Origin: Methylocystis sp. MJC1
GTDB taxonomy: Bacteria; Pseudomonadota; Alphaproteobacteria; Rhizobiales; Beijerinckiaceae
Direction: 5' to 3'
Length of the DNA: 64,000 bases
Assembly: GCF_026427715.1 (NCBI RefSeq)
Contig: NZ_CP107558.1
Coordinates: forward strand, 186,001-250,000
Below the pieces are notes generated by a model that did not search any database, was not told the origin of the DNA, and saw only the letters and a list, made by a program, of their open reading frames with translations. Position numbers and translations under genes: made by a program. Numbering within the stretch: position 1 is the first letter of the stretch; each line of letters starts with the position of its first letter. Of this stretch, positions 32,588 to 42,085 are shown in pieces.

Positions 32588-34903
32588 ATGTGGGGTAGTT
32601 TGATGTCCGCGTTGCGTGCAGTCGCATGGATTGCGACGGGTGTGCTGGCGATGGCGTTGTTGACGCAGCCGGTCAGCGTACAGGCTCAATTGTCATTGAG
32701 CATCACGATTATTGCGGCACTTCTGCTTCTGTGGCGCTACGGCCGGAGCCCCTTCGCCCGCCATGCTTATCTCGCGCTCTCGGGCTTCATCGTCATCCGC
32801 TACCTTTATTGGCGTTTGACGTGCACGCTGCCGCCCGCTTCTGATCCTTTCGGTCTCTCCTTCGGGCTTATCCTTTTGACGGCGGAGCTTTACTGCGTCG
32901 CCATCCTGGCCATCAGCCTGGTCGTCAATATCGATCCGATCAAGCGTGCGCCCCTCTCGCGCCGCGCGGAGGAGGACCTGCCGACGGTCGATGTCTTCAT
33001 CCCGACCTACAACGAGGACGAATATATTCTCGCCACGACCGCGGCGGCGGCGCTGTCGTTGGATTATCCAAAGGAGAAGCTGACGGTCTGGCTGCTCGAC
33101 GACGGGGGAACGGACCAGAAGTGCAACGACAAAAACCCTCTGAAAGCCGAAGCCGCGAAGCTGCGCCGCGCCTCGCTGCAGGAATTGTGCAAGCGGCTCG
33201 GGGCGCGTTACCTCACGCGCGCAAGAAACGACCATGCCAAAGCGGGCAATATGAACAGCGCGCTCGCCCATGTGAAAGGCGATATCGTCGTTGTCTTCGA
33301 CGCGGATCACGCGCCTTTCCGTAACTTCCTGCAGGAGACAGTCGCCTATTTCATCGACGACCCCAAGCTCTTCCTCGTGCAGACGCCTCACGTTTTTCTC
33401 AATCCGGACCCGATCGAAAAAAACCTCAGAACCTTCGATCGCATGCCTTCGGAAAACGAAATGTTTTACTCGATGACGCAACGCGGCCTCGACAAATGGG
33501 ACGCCTCGTTCTTCTGCGGTTCGGCGGCGCTGCTGCGCCGTTCGGCGCTGATGGAAGCCGGCGGTTTTTCGGGCGTCACGATCACAGAAGATTGTGAAAC
33601 GGCTTTCGAGTTGCACGCCAAGGGCTATTCGAGCGTCTTCGTCGACAAGCCGCTCATCGCCGGCCTGCAACCGGAGACTTTCACATCTTTCATCGGACAG
33701 CGCGTGCGCTGGTGCCAAGGCATGCTGCAAATCATGCTCTTGAAAAATCCGGTCTTCAAGAAAGGGCTGAGGCCTATCCAGAAGCTCGGCTATCTCTCGA
33801 GCATGACCTTCTGGTTCTTTCCATTTCCGCGCCTCGTCTTCATGCTGGCGCCGCTCGTTTATATCCTTTTCGATATCAAGCTCTTTGTCTCGAACGTGGA
33901 CGAGGCGGTCGCCTTCACGGCGACTTATATGATCTCAAATGTCATGCTGCAGAACTATCTGTTCGGCTATGTGCGCTGGCCCTGGATTTCAGAACTCTAC
34001 GAATATTGCCAGGGAGTTTTCCTGAGCAAGGCGATCGTTTCGGTGATCTTGAACCCGCACAAGCCGACGTTCAACGTCACCGCCAAGGGCGTCACGCTCG
34101 AGAACGATCATCTGTCCGAACTCGCGCGGCCGTTTTTCATCATCTATCTGCTGCTGCTCGCGGGCTCGCTCGTGGCCGCCTTCCGCTATGTGTTCGAGCC
34201 GGGCGTGAGCCATTTGATGTTCATCGTTGGGCTCTGGAACACCTTCAATCTCATCATGGCGGGGGTGGCGCTGGGCGTCGTTTCCGAACGCAAGCAGCGC
34301 GACCGCCACCCACGCCTCACCATCAAGCGCAAGGGCTGGCTCGTTTTCGGCGCGCAGCGCGTCGCAGTCGAAATCATCAACGTCTCGGTCGGCGGTTGCG
34401 GCGTGCGTCTCCTGGAGGAGATGCCGCCCATGCTGCTCGAACACGAAGACACGCGCATGCGTCTCGTCGTCGAGACGATCGGCGGCATTGTTGGCGAGCG
34501 CAGCCTGCGGCTGATTTTCCGCCGCGCCCCGACGACCTTGGGTGGCGCAGAGTTTTTCGGCTGTGAGTTCGACACCATGCAGTCGGAAGAATATGTCGTC
34601 CTCGCAGATCTGATGTACGGCGATCCCGAGGCCTTACCGCGCTTCCTGCAAAGCCGCCGCAAGCATAAGAGCCTTTGGACAGGCACCGGCCAGTTCATTT
34701 GGTGGGGCGTCGTCGAGCCAATCCGCGCCTTCGCCTATCTCCGGAAGACAAGGGCGAACGGCAAATCGAAAGTTGAAACCCCGCCCGTGCTGCCGCCAAT
34801 CGCCTCGACGGCTTGGTTGAGTCGCCTCGTCCGGCAGGCTGTCGAAGGAGAAACAAAGCTCAAGGAAGAAGAGGCGATTGCGCCGGCGAGGAAATCTGCG
34901 TGA
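32588..34903 (+). CDS. bcsA: Cellulose synthase catalytic subunit (UDP-forming)
   Basis: BcsA polymerises UDP-glucose into beta-1,4-glucan and moves the chain across the inner membrane. In the 771-residue protein the GT2 motifs are DDG (171-173), DAD (238-240), TED (333-335) and QRVRW (371-375), between four N-terminal and about four C-terminal membrane helices. A PilZ domain follows (about 570-680, RKQRDRHPR and NVSVGGCG), so activity should depend on cyclic di-GMP. ATG 32588 has no clear ribosome site; ATG 32603, with GGGGT six bases upstream, is an alternative. The stop overlaps the bcsB GTG start by four bases. Confidence 0.97.
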   Translation: MWGSLMSALRAVAWIATGVLAMALLTQPVSVQAQLSLSITIIAALLLLWRYGRSPFARHAYLALSGFIVIRYLYWRLTCTLPPASDPFGLSFGLILLTAELYCVAILAISLVVNIDPIKRAPLSRRAEEDLPTVDVFIPTYNEDEYILATTAAAALSLDYPKEKLTVWLLDDGGTDQKCNDKNPLKAEAAKLRRASLQELCKRLGARYLTRARNDHAKAGNMNSALAHVKGDIVVVFDADHAPFRNFLQETVAYFIDDPKLFLVQTPHVFLNPDPIEKNLRTFDRMPSENEMFYSMTQRGLDKWDASFFCGSAALLRRSALMEAGGFSGVTITEDCETAFELHAKGYSSVFVDKPLIAGLQPETFTSFIGQRVRWCQGMLQIMLLKNPVFKKGLRPIQKLGYLSSMTFWFFPFPRLVFMLAPLVYILFDIKLFVSNVDEAVAFTATYMISNVMLQNYLFGYVRWPWISELYEYCQGVFLSKAIVSVILNPHKPTFNVTAKGVTLENDHLSELARPFFIIYLLLLAGSLVAAFRYVFEPGVSHLMFIVGLWNTFNLIMAGVALGVVSERKQRDRHPRLTIKRKGWLVFGAQRVAVEIINVSVGGCGVRLLEEMPPMLLEHEDTRMRLVVETIGGIVGERSLRLIFRRAPTTLGGAEFFGCEFDTMQSEEYVVLADLMYGDPEALPRFLQSRRKHKSLWTGTGQFIWWGVVEPIRAFAYLRKTRANGKSKVETPPVLPPIASTAWLSRLVRQAVEGETKLKEEEAIAPARKSA

Positions 34904-37461
34904 GCGCGCGTCTTTCCACCCGCTTGTGTGGCGCATTCCGCGCCTTTGCGGCTGCTTGCGTTTTCTCGCTCGGTTCCTCCCCGGCTTTGGCGCAGCCGAT
35001 ATTCCTGACGGCGCCGCAGGAGATATCTCACGTCGATCGCCCGCCGGTCATGGCTCCGGAGGCGGCCCAATGGCTGCCCGCGATTGCCGGGCAAGCAGTC
35101 CCGCCACCGCCTCAAATGTCACGACCGGAGCAGAAGCCGCGCGCAACGATCCTGCGGCATCTTGCCAATAATGTTCAGGGCTATCGCCTCGTGGGGGAAA
35201 CCGGCTCGTCGGAGTGGCCGATTTATCTGACGGACAAGCAGGCGCGTCGGCGGCTGCAATTCCAGCTCGGCTATCTCTCCGCCATATCCGTCATGCCGGA
35301 AGCGTCTCGACTGACGCTTCTGATCAACGATCAACCCGTCGGCGCGACGGCCATCACAGCCGTGCAGGCAGTAAAAACAGTCGCCTTCGATATTCCCCCG
35401 AGCCTACTTCGGGCGGGATTCAACTCGGTGCGTATCGCAATGGAGCAGCGTCATCGAGTCGACTGCTCGCTGGAAGCGACGCGAGAGTTGTGGACGCAAA
35501 TCGATCCCACGCGAACCGGCCTCATCGTCGATGAAGCCGACGCGGAGATCGACGCCATTTCCGATCTTGGCGCGCTACCCACGGATGAACAGGGCGCATT
35601 GCCGCTGCGCGCCGTCATCGCCGACCATCCGGCGACGAAAGATCTGGATCGCATGCTGCGCGTCATGCAGATTGTCTCGATCATTGGACGTTTCGAGCAG
35701 CCGGTCGTGGACGCCGGCGCGCTGGCGGGCGGGCGCTATGGCGCCAATCTCCTGGTCGGCACGGCCGCCGAGCTCGCCGCCATTGTCGGTCCGCCGATGG
35801 TGGGCGTCGTCAGCAAACCGCGCGCCTTCGTGCTGCCCGCGACGCCCCAACGGCGCACCACGATTGTTGTGACGGGGGCAAATGCGCAGCAGGTCGACGA
35901 GGCGATCAAGCAGTTCCTCGTCGCTGCTAGTCCGAAAGGGGCGGCGGCGGGCCTGCGCGCCGCATTGGCCTTCCCAGGTTATCGGGTCGAAGGCGGCCAG
36001 CGCATCAGGCTGGGCGACATCGGCGTGAAGAGCGCCGAATTCGACGGGCGCTTGTTCCGCGTCGCATTTAACGTCGTCATGCCGTCGGATTTTTATCCGG
36101 CGGATTACGGCCGCGCGACTGTGCGCGTGGCGGGTGGTTATGCGCCGGGCCTCGCCTCCAAGGCGCAGCTCGTCATGAATGTGAACGAGCGCACCGCGGT
36201 CACTCTTCCGCTTTTGAGATCGTCGGGAGAGGTTTTCAAGGACAACCCTTTGCCTGTGCCGCTCGGCTTTCTGCGGCCTGGCCTCAATCGCATCGAGATC
36301 GAAGCGCATGTGCCGGCGCCGGCCGACGAGCGCTGCGAGACGTTCGCCCTGCGCGACGCGCCGAATCGTTTTCTTTTCCTCGATTCGACCGAAATCGAAA
36401 TCCCTTCCATCGCCCGAGTTGGCCGCCTGCCCGATCTTGCCGTGACGGCGACGGGCGGCTTTCCCTTCTCGACCTCGTTGCGTCGATCGAAGCTCTACAT
36501 GCCGCGCCTCGACGCCAAGACGATTGGCGCCGCCGCGACTTTCGTCGCCCATCTCGCCGTTGTTGCAGGCCGCCCGATCGATTTCGAGATCACGCAGACG
36601 CCGCCGCTCGCAAGCAAGAGCCCGACGCTCGCCGTCGCGCCTTATGACGCGCTCGCCCCGGCGCTGCTCCGCAAGCTGGACATGCCCATCGACGATCTCG
36701 CGCGCGTATGGGACGAGAAAATCGGCGCACCCGCTGAATCCAAGAAAGAAGCGGCTCGCAACCGGCTTGCGCTGCAGAGCAACTTCCCGATGGCTTGCCA
36801 CCCCTGGCGATCCATTGGCGGCTTCCGAACCATGCTCGAAAACGTCGATCGAACCGCCACCGGCGCGACGCGGAGCGAGGATGACGCCGGTCCCGCCACA
36901 GCGCTGAGCGACGATGGCGAGGGCGCGCGGGACCTCTTCCAGGAATGGGACGCGCGCCTGCGCAACGAGAGTCGCTTCAACGCGGCCTTCAGCTGGCTGC
37001 GGCGCGTCGGAGAATGGGGCCGCGCCAAATTCACCGACGCGGCGGACATATTCCGCCGCTTGGAGCCGGCCCCAGTGGCGGTGTCCTCGCAGACAACGCT
37101 TGCGCTCGGCCAAAACATTCTCGATGGCGCAAATGAAAATGTCTGGACGGTGGTGACCGCGCCCAACGCCGATGCGCTCGCAGACTCGGTCGCCTGTTTG
37201 GTCGACCCGCGCGTATCGCGTCAGATCACAGGACAAACGGCGCTGCTCGACCTGTCCTCGGCGAGGATCGATGCCGTTCCCGTCGCGAACCCGCGTTTCG
37301 TGATGACGCAGCCGCTCTCGGTCGGCAACGCGCGGCTCATCGCTGCCGGCTGGCTCTCGCTTCACGCCCTCTATTACGTGGGGGGGGTCCTTGCGGTCGG
37401 GCTCCTGCTGGCGGTCACGACGCGGCTCTTCGTGAAAAATGTCGGAAGGAGGACATCGTGA
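34900..37461 (+). CDS. bcsB: Cellulose synthase periplasmic subunit BcsB
   Basis: BcsB is the membrane-anchored periplasmic partner of BcsA and guides the glucan chain. The 853-residue protein has a signal peptide (cut near 31), a Pro-rich lead, two repeats of a carbohydrate-binding/flavodoxin-like pair, and a C-terminal membrane helix (about 825-845, ALYYVGGVLAVGLLLAV). Typical stretches are LGYLSAISVMPEASRLTLLIND and LPVPLGFLRPGLNRIEIEAHV-like segments. The GTG start at 34900 overlaps the bcsA stop (GTGA) and gives the right signal peptide. Its stop overlaps the bcsZ start in the same way. Confidence 0.95.
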   Translation: MSARLSTRLCGAFRAFAAACVFSLGSSPALAQPIFLTAPQEISHVDRPPVMAPEAAQWLPAIAGQAVPPPPQMSRPEQKPRATILRHLANNVQGYRLVGETGSSEWPIYLTDKQARRRLQFQLGYLSAISVMPEASRLTLLINDQPVGATAITAVQAVKTVAFDIPPSLLRAGFNSVRIAMEQRHRVDCSLEATRELWTQIDPTRTGLIVDEADAEIDAISDLGALPTDEQGALPLRAVIADHPATKDLDRMLRVMQIVSIIGRFEQPVVDAGALAGGRYGANLLVGTAAELAAIVGPPMVGVVSKPRAFVLPATPQRRTTIVVTGANAQQVDEAIKQFLVAASPKGAAAGLRAALAFPGYRVEGGQRIRLGDIGVKSAEFDGRLFRVAFNVVMPSDFYPADYGRATVRVAGGYAPGLASKAQLVMNVNERTAVTLPLLRSSGEVFKDNPLPVPLGFLRPGLNRIEIEAHVPAPADERCETFALRDAPNRFLFLDSTEIEIPSIARVGRLPDLAVTATGGFPFSTSLRRSKLYMPRLDAKTIGAAATFVAHLAVVAGRPIDFEITQTPPLASKSPTLAVAPYDALAPALLRKLDMPIDDLARVWDEKIGAPAESKKEAARNRLALQSNFPMACHPWRSIGGFRTMLENVDRTATGATRSEDDAGPATALSDDGEGARDLFQEWDARLRNESRFNAAFSWLRRVGEWGRAKFTDAADIFRRLEPAPVAVSSQTTLALGQNILDGANENVWTVVTAPNADALADSVACLVDPRVSRQITGQTALLDLSSARIDAVPVANPRFVMTQPLSVGNARLIAAGWLSLHALYYVGGVLAVGLLLAVTTRLFVKNVGRRTS

Positions 37462-38600
37462 CGCCTCTGCCGCGCGCACGCGCTCTGGCGCTTTTCTTAG
37501 GTCTGGCCACGTCGGCCTGGGCTCAGGTCGCGCCGCCAGCCCAGCCTGCCGCCAATCCTGAGACTCCGGAGGCGTCTCCGAGGCTTGTTCTCGACGCGCG
37601 CGCGCAGGCGCTCGGCGGCGCGCTCAAAACGCCCCAGATGTGGCAGGCCTACAAGGCGCGCTTCATCACTGAGCAAGGCCGCGTCATCGACACCGGCAAT
37701 AATCTCACCAGTCATAGCGAAGGCCAGGGCTATGGCATGCTGCTCGCGGTGGCCGCCAACGACCGGCCGACTTTCGATCGCATCTGGGGTTGGACACGCG
37801 CCAATCTCATGGTGCGCGACGACGCATTGCTTGCCTGGCGTTGGGAGCCCGGCAAGCGTCCCGCCGTCGCCGATATGAACGACGCCTCGGACGGCGACAT
37901 TCTCGTCGCCTGGGCGCTCGCGGAGGCGGGGGATTTCTGGAACGACATGAGCTATCGCGTCGCGGGCCGGCGCATCGCCGTTGAAGTGGCCCGCAAGCTG
38001 GCGCTGTTCAAAACGAAAATGGGTGCGATCCTGCTGCCGGCGGTTTCAGGCTTTCACCAAAGTGACCGCCGTGACGGCCCGATCGTCAACCTCTCCTATT
38101 ATATCTTCCCGGCTTTCGCGCGATTGAAGCTCGTCGCGCCCGAAGTTGATTGGCCGAGGCTGACGCAGACTGGCCTCGATCTTCTGGACGCAACGCGCAC
38201 GAAGCCCGAGGCGTTGCCGCCCGATTGGATGTCTCTGAAGGACTGGAGCGTAAAGCCGGCGGAAGGACTTCCCGCGCAATTCTCCTACAACGCCGTGCGC
38301 GTGCCGCTTTACATGGCCTGGGCGGGCATCGGCAAAAGCGAGCAATATGCGCCTTTCATGGCGCTCGTGAAGAAGACGCGCGGGGCCTTGTCGATCGTAA
38401 ATCCGAATGGGACCGAAGGCGGCCGGTTCGACGGCGTCGGGGTCGGCGCGATCGGCGCATTGACGGCCTGCGTCGTCGAAGGCGCGAAGGCGCCTGCCCA
38501 AATCTTCGTGCTTGCGTCCTCCGACAATTACTACCCTGCAACGCTGCAAATGCTGTCACTGATCGCCATGCAGGTGAGGTATGCGTCATGCCTGCGATGA
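37458..38600 (+). CDS. bcsZ: Endo-beta-1,4-glucanase (glycoside hydrolase family 8)
   Basis: BcsZ is a periplasmic cellulase needed for normal cellulose output. The 380-residue protein has a signal peptide (cut after AWA, 22) and the GH8 signature TSHSEGQGYGMLLAV with the catalytic acid Glu88, then DMNDASDGDILVAWALAEA, NLSYYIFPAF and FSYNAVRVPLYMAW. It starts with GTG at 37458, overlapping the bcsB stop by four bases. Its end overlaps the start of the TPR gene. In Agrobacterium the equivalent gene is celC. Confidence 0.95.
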   Translation: MTPLPRARALALFLGLATSAWAQVAPPAQPAANPETPEASPRLVLDARAQALGGALKTPQMWQAYKARFITEQGRVIDTGNNLTSHSEGQGYGMLLAVAANDRPTFDRIWGWTRANLMVRDDALLAWRWEPGKRPAVADMNDASDGDILVAWALAEAGDFWNDMSYRVAGRRIAVEVARKLALFKTKMGAILLPAVSGFHQSDRRDGPIVNLSYYIFPAFARLKLVAPEVDWPRLTQTGLDLLDATRTKPEALPPDWMSLKDWSVKPAEGLPAQFSYNAVRVPLYMAWAGIGKSEQYAPFMALVKKTRGALSIVNPNGTEGGRFDGVGVGAIGALTACVVEGAKAPAQIFVLASSDNYYPATLQMLSLIAMQVRYASCLR

Positions 38601-40792
38601 CGCCTCGTCTCTTTTCCTGCGCCGTCGTGTTGACGCTGCTTGCGAGCGTCGGCTATGCGGCGCCGCTTCAAGGCGTGACGACACAAGAGACGCTGCGCGC
38701 CCCTCAAGCTCAAAAGACGCCGTTGTCGGAGATCGCTCCGGCCGATCCTAAGTCGGCTCTCGACGGCAAGCCGAAATCGCGCGCCGCGCGAGCGCGGCTG
38801 CAAATCCCGCTTGTAGGCGACCCTGTTGCTCCCGACGATTTTGCGCTGCGTTATTACGCTGCGCAGAAACAGTCTGCGCGCGTCGACGCGGAGCTTGCGC
38901 GTCTGCACGCGCTCTATCCGAATTATGAGCCGCCCGCCGATTTATACGAGGCGCCGGCTTCGAACGTCATCGACGAGGAGCCGTTCTGGGTTCTCTATGC
39001 GGCGGACAGGCTCGACGAGCTAAAGGCGGCCATAGCCGCGAAGGAGCGTGAATTTCCCGGCTGGCGGCCTTCTGCCGATCTCGCGTCCAAAATGCGACGC
39101 AAGGAGCTGCAACTCGAGATCGCGTCGCTCTGGAAGGCCGAGAAAATTCAGGACCTCGTCGATTACGCCAAGAAGGAGGACCTGAGCCAGATCTCGGACC
39201 AGGTCGACGTTCTTTGGACGATCGCGGACGCCTATGCGCGCGCCAAGCAGAATGGCGATGCGGTCGATATGTTCAAGCGTATCATCGCGACGTCCAAAGA
39301 CCCGCAGATCCGAGTGGCGACAATCCAGAAAGCGCTCGCCTCCTTGCGCATGGCCGACGTCGAGACGTTGCTCGCCGCCTTTCCCGGCGCGTCCGAGGGG
39401 ACGAATGAGTTCGCGCAGATCGCCATCGACGTCGCGCGCGCCCGCATCGCCGCCTTCTTGCATGACGCGCGGCCGGAGGAAGTATCCGCCGCCGACATGC
39501 AGAAATTCGAGGCCTATGCAAGAAATAGCGGCGACGCCAACCAGTTGGGCCTCGTCGCCTGGTACGATTACAAGCGCCGCGATTTCGCGGGCGCGCTCGA
39601 GTGGTTCAAGCTCGCGATACAAAGCGACGGCGACGCGATGATCGCCCACGGTCTTGCGCATTCGCTGCGCGCGCTCGACCGCAAGCGCGAAGCGGAGGAG
39701 GTCGCCTACGCGTGGCGCGAGCCGCTCTCCAACAATATGATCCTTTTCCTCGATCTGCTCGAAACAGACCTTACCCGCGAAATCCCGCCCTATATCGAGG
39801 CGGACCGTCTCGCGCGCTACGCCAGGGCAACCATGGAGGCCGGATCGGGCGAGGGCGCGCAAGCGCTCGCCTGGTACGCCTATAACAGCTGCCAATGGGA
39901 CGTCGCCCTCTATTGGTTCGAGCGCGGCGTCGCCTGGCTCCCCAAGGACGCCACCGTCTATGGCTATGCTCTGACGCTCCAGCGGCTGAAGAAGGACCAG
40001 GCGCTGTACGAGCTCGCCAACCGCTATGACGGCCTCTTCGCCGAGGTCATCGGCATGCTTTTCCCGGATGGCGGCTACCATCCGCCGACGCCCTGCGATC
40101 AGAAGGGAAACCAAAAGCTCCATGGGGCGGGTCTGCGCACGCCCGGCTTCCCGGCGCCCGGCCCGGCGATGATACCGGGCGCCGCGCCGAATTATGCGCG
40201 CCAGGAAATCGAGGCGTCGCCCAGGAACGCCAGCTATCCGGTCGGCTTTTTGTCGGGCCAGGAGGATGCCCGTCTCCAGGGAATAATGAGGGGCCTCAAG
40301 GGACGATTCCCGTCGCCCGTCGCGCTCGAAAATCCGCTGCGCTTTCGGCCGCTGCCGTTGCCTTCGCTCGTCGCTCAGCGCCCGCCCGCCATGGGGCTGC
40401 CGCCAGCGGCCGACAGCCCATTGCGCAAGGAGCCGGCTGCGCAGCCAGCCCCCCTCGTCGCGCGTCGCGTGCCGGGCGTTGGCCCTATGCCTTACGAGAA
40501 ATACGGTTTCAACCTGCTTGCCGGCTGGAACGGCCAGGAAACGGCGAGCTGGCCGACCTATTCGCAGCAGATCGCGCCGCCTGGCACGCAATGGGCCGAG
40601 CAGGAGGCCGATCCCGCCAAGGCCGGCATTGCGCTCTTCGACGCCCGCAATCCGGCGAACGCCCGGGGACTTCCTCCGGGCGGGCCTCCAGCCGCGACTG
40701 GCTACGGCCAAATGCGGCCTCTCGGTTACGCCCTTCCCACACGACCGCCGGCCCCCGCCTACGGCCAATACCCATCGCCCGTGAGCCGCTGA
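38588..40792 (+). CDS. TPR-repeat protein of the cellulose operon (BcsK-like, in place of BcsC)
   Basis: The 734-residue protein has a signal peptide (cut near 24) and TPR-like helix pairs in about residues 90-470 (for example WTIADAYARAKQNGDAVDMFKRII and GLVAWYDYKRRDFAGALEWFKLAI), then a long Pro/Ala/Arg-rich tail. It sits where bcsC would be, but has no C-terminal beta-barrel porin. This fits the Agrobacterium-type operons in which a TPR protein (named BcsK, from memory) replaces BcsC. AGGTGAGG at 38572-38579 is eight bases from ATG 38588; ATG 38597 is an alternative. The gene overlaps bcsZ and is one base from bcsN. Confidence 0.8.
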   Translation: MPAMTPRLFSCAVVLTLLASVGYAAPLQGVTTQETLRAPQAQKTPLSEIAPADPKSALDGKPKSRAARARLQIPLVGDPVAPDDFALRYYAAQKQSARVDAELARLHALYPNYEPPADLYEAPASNVIDEEPFWVLYAADRLDELKAAIAAKEREFPGWRPSADLASKMRRKELQLEIASLWKAEKIQDLVDYAKKEDLSQISDQVDVLWTIADAYARAKQNGDAVDMFKRIIATSKDPQIRVATIQKALASLRMADVETLLAAFPGASEGTNEFAQIAIDVARARIAAFLHDARPEEVSAADMQKFEAYARNSGDANQLGLVAWYDYKRRDFAGALEWFKLAIQSDGDAMIAHGLAHSLRALDRKREAEEVAYAWREPLSNNMILFLDLLETDLTREIPPYIEADRLARYARATMEAGSGEGAQALAWYAYNSCQWDVALYWFERGVAWLPKDATVYGYALTLQRLKKDQALYELANRYDGLFAEVIGMLFPDGGYHPPTPCDQKGNQKLHGAGLRTPGFPAPGPAMIPGAAPNYARQEIEASPRNASYPVGFLSGQEDARLQGIMRGLKGRFPSPVALENPLRFRPLPLPSLVAQRPPAMGLPPAADSPLRKEPAAQPAPLVARRVPGVGPMPYEKYGFNLLAGWNGQETASWPTYSQQIAPPGTQWAEQEADPAKAGIALFDARNPANARGLPPGGPPAATGYGQMRPLGYALPTRPPAPAYGQYPSPVSR

Positions 40793-40793
40793 G

Positions 40794-41939
40794 ATGAGCC
40801 ATTCCTTTCGTCTTCGCCCCCTCTCCGCGGCCCTCTGCGCCGCCTTGGCCTTTGCTCTCGCCGCCTGTGGCCAAAGCCAGCCCGAACGCGGATTCGCGAG
40901 CGACCCCAATGCCGCCGTCACGGGCCAATTCGTGGCGGGACAAACGCTGTCGGCGCCGATCAGCGCACGCGACCTCAAGGCGGAGACGGCAAGTTTCTCC
41001 GTCCTGGCCATGCCTGCCGAGGCGGTGCGCAATGGGCGCGTGACGGAAAAGCAGTTCATCAACGGCTGGCGCCAGAGCGTATCGCTCGACAAGACACGGG
41101 AAGCCGGTGACTGGAACGATCTCTCGATCGATATCCAAACGGCGCCAAGGGGCGGCGGGCGTGGTGAGATCGTGCTGTCCAAGCCGACCCAGGAGGGCGT
41201 GCGCCGCGAAATTCTGGCGCGCTTCAACGGCACCCCAATGCGGATCGTCAACCGATCGATGCACAATGCGCTCGGCCCCTATGGTCTCGCCGTCGGCGCG
41301 GGCCCCGGGGACATGCGCTGCGCCTTCGCCTGGCAATGGGTCGACAATCTGCAAGCGGCCGCCCGCGGCGAGAAAGGCGTGAGCTTCTTCAATAATGGCG
41401 AGATGGCGGCTTCGATTCGCATGCGCCTGTGCCGGCGCGGCGTGACGGCGGACGAGCTTGCCCAATGGTACGATCAGCTCCGCGTCTCCCAGGACAATCT
41501 GGCGCGGGTTGCCGACGCCATGCGCCAAAATACGGAGGGGCGGAGCGCGGCCGCCGTCGCCTCAGGCCCGCTCGGCCCTGTGGTGACGGGGCAATCGAGC
41601 GGCGGCCAATTGGCGTCGGCGGATCTGCTCGAATCGACGCTCGTCGGTGGCGGGACGGATGCTTCCGCCTCTCGGCGCGCGACGAGCCGCCGCCCCGCCG
41701 TTCGCCAGGCGGCTCACCGGATCGCGCCCACGGCGAGAGAAGATCAGGCGCCCGACTCTCTGGTTCCGGCAACGCCTGCAGACGGGCGGCGCTATCTCGG
41801 CCCAGTCTCAGAGACGGGCGGCTCGGGCTCTCAATATGCCGCGAGCGTCCCTGCTACTCCCGGGGGCGCGACATTTGAAGGACTGCCGGCCCGGGCCTAC
41901 CGCGGGCCAACTGCGCCGCGCGCGATCGCGCCGAGATAA
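40794..41939 (+). CDS. bcsN: Cellulose biosynthesis protein BcsN (lipoprotein)
   Basis: The 381-residue protein has a lipoprotein signal peptide with lipobox LAAC (Cys25), so it is anchored in the envelope. The body (about 30-250) shows TQFVAGQTLSAPISARDL-like and GWRQSVSLDKTREAGDWNDLSIDI segments typical of BcsN, a Rhizobiales cellulose-operon protein of unknown role. The last 130 residues are Ala/Pro/Gly/Arg-rich and disordered. It starts one base after the TPR gene stop and appears to be the last gene of the operon. The metX gene follows after a 146-bp gap. Confidence 0.85.
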   Translation: MSHSFRLRPLSAALCAALAFALAACGQSQPERGFASDPNAAVTGQFVAGQTLSAPISARDLKAETASFSVLAMPAEAVRNGRVTEKQFINGWRQSVSLDKTREAGDWNDLSIDIQTAPRGGGRGEIVLSKPTQEGVRREILARFNGTPMRIVNRSMHNALGPYGLAVGAGPGDMRCAFAWQWVDNLQAAARGEKGVSFFNNGEMAASIRMRLCRRGVTADELAQWYDQLRVSQDNLARVADAMRQNTEGRSAAAVASGPLGPVVTGQSSGGQLASADLLESTLVGGGTDASASRRATSRRPAVRQAAHRIAPTAREDQAPDSLVPATPADGRRYLGPVSETGGSGSQYAASVPATPGGATFEGLPARAYRGPTAPRAIAPR

Positions 41940-42085
41940 GAATCTCGGAGCGCATTCTTCTCGCAGCGGATGGGGTCTAACGCTGCGCGCAGCAGCAAGC
42001 GCTCATATTTCAGGCCTTGACAGTCCCGGCCCGCGCCTCGATGTTGCCGAACAATTCGTTCGGCATATCGAACGCGAGGATCGTT

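Noticed and set aside
38588..40792. BcsC
   Set aside because: TPR-like helices are present, but the length (734 aa) is too short and there is no C-terminal porin barrel.
41940..42085. SAM-II-type riboswitch upstream of metX
   Set aside because: Alphaproteobacterial metX genes often have one, but the conserved core could not be found here; only a short CCGAAC/GTTCGG hairpin is present.
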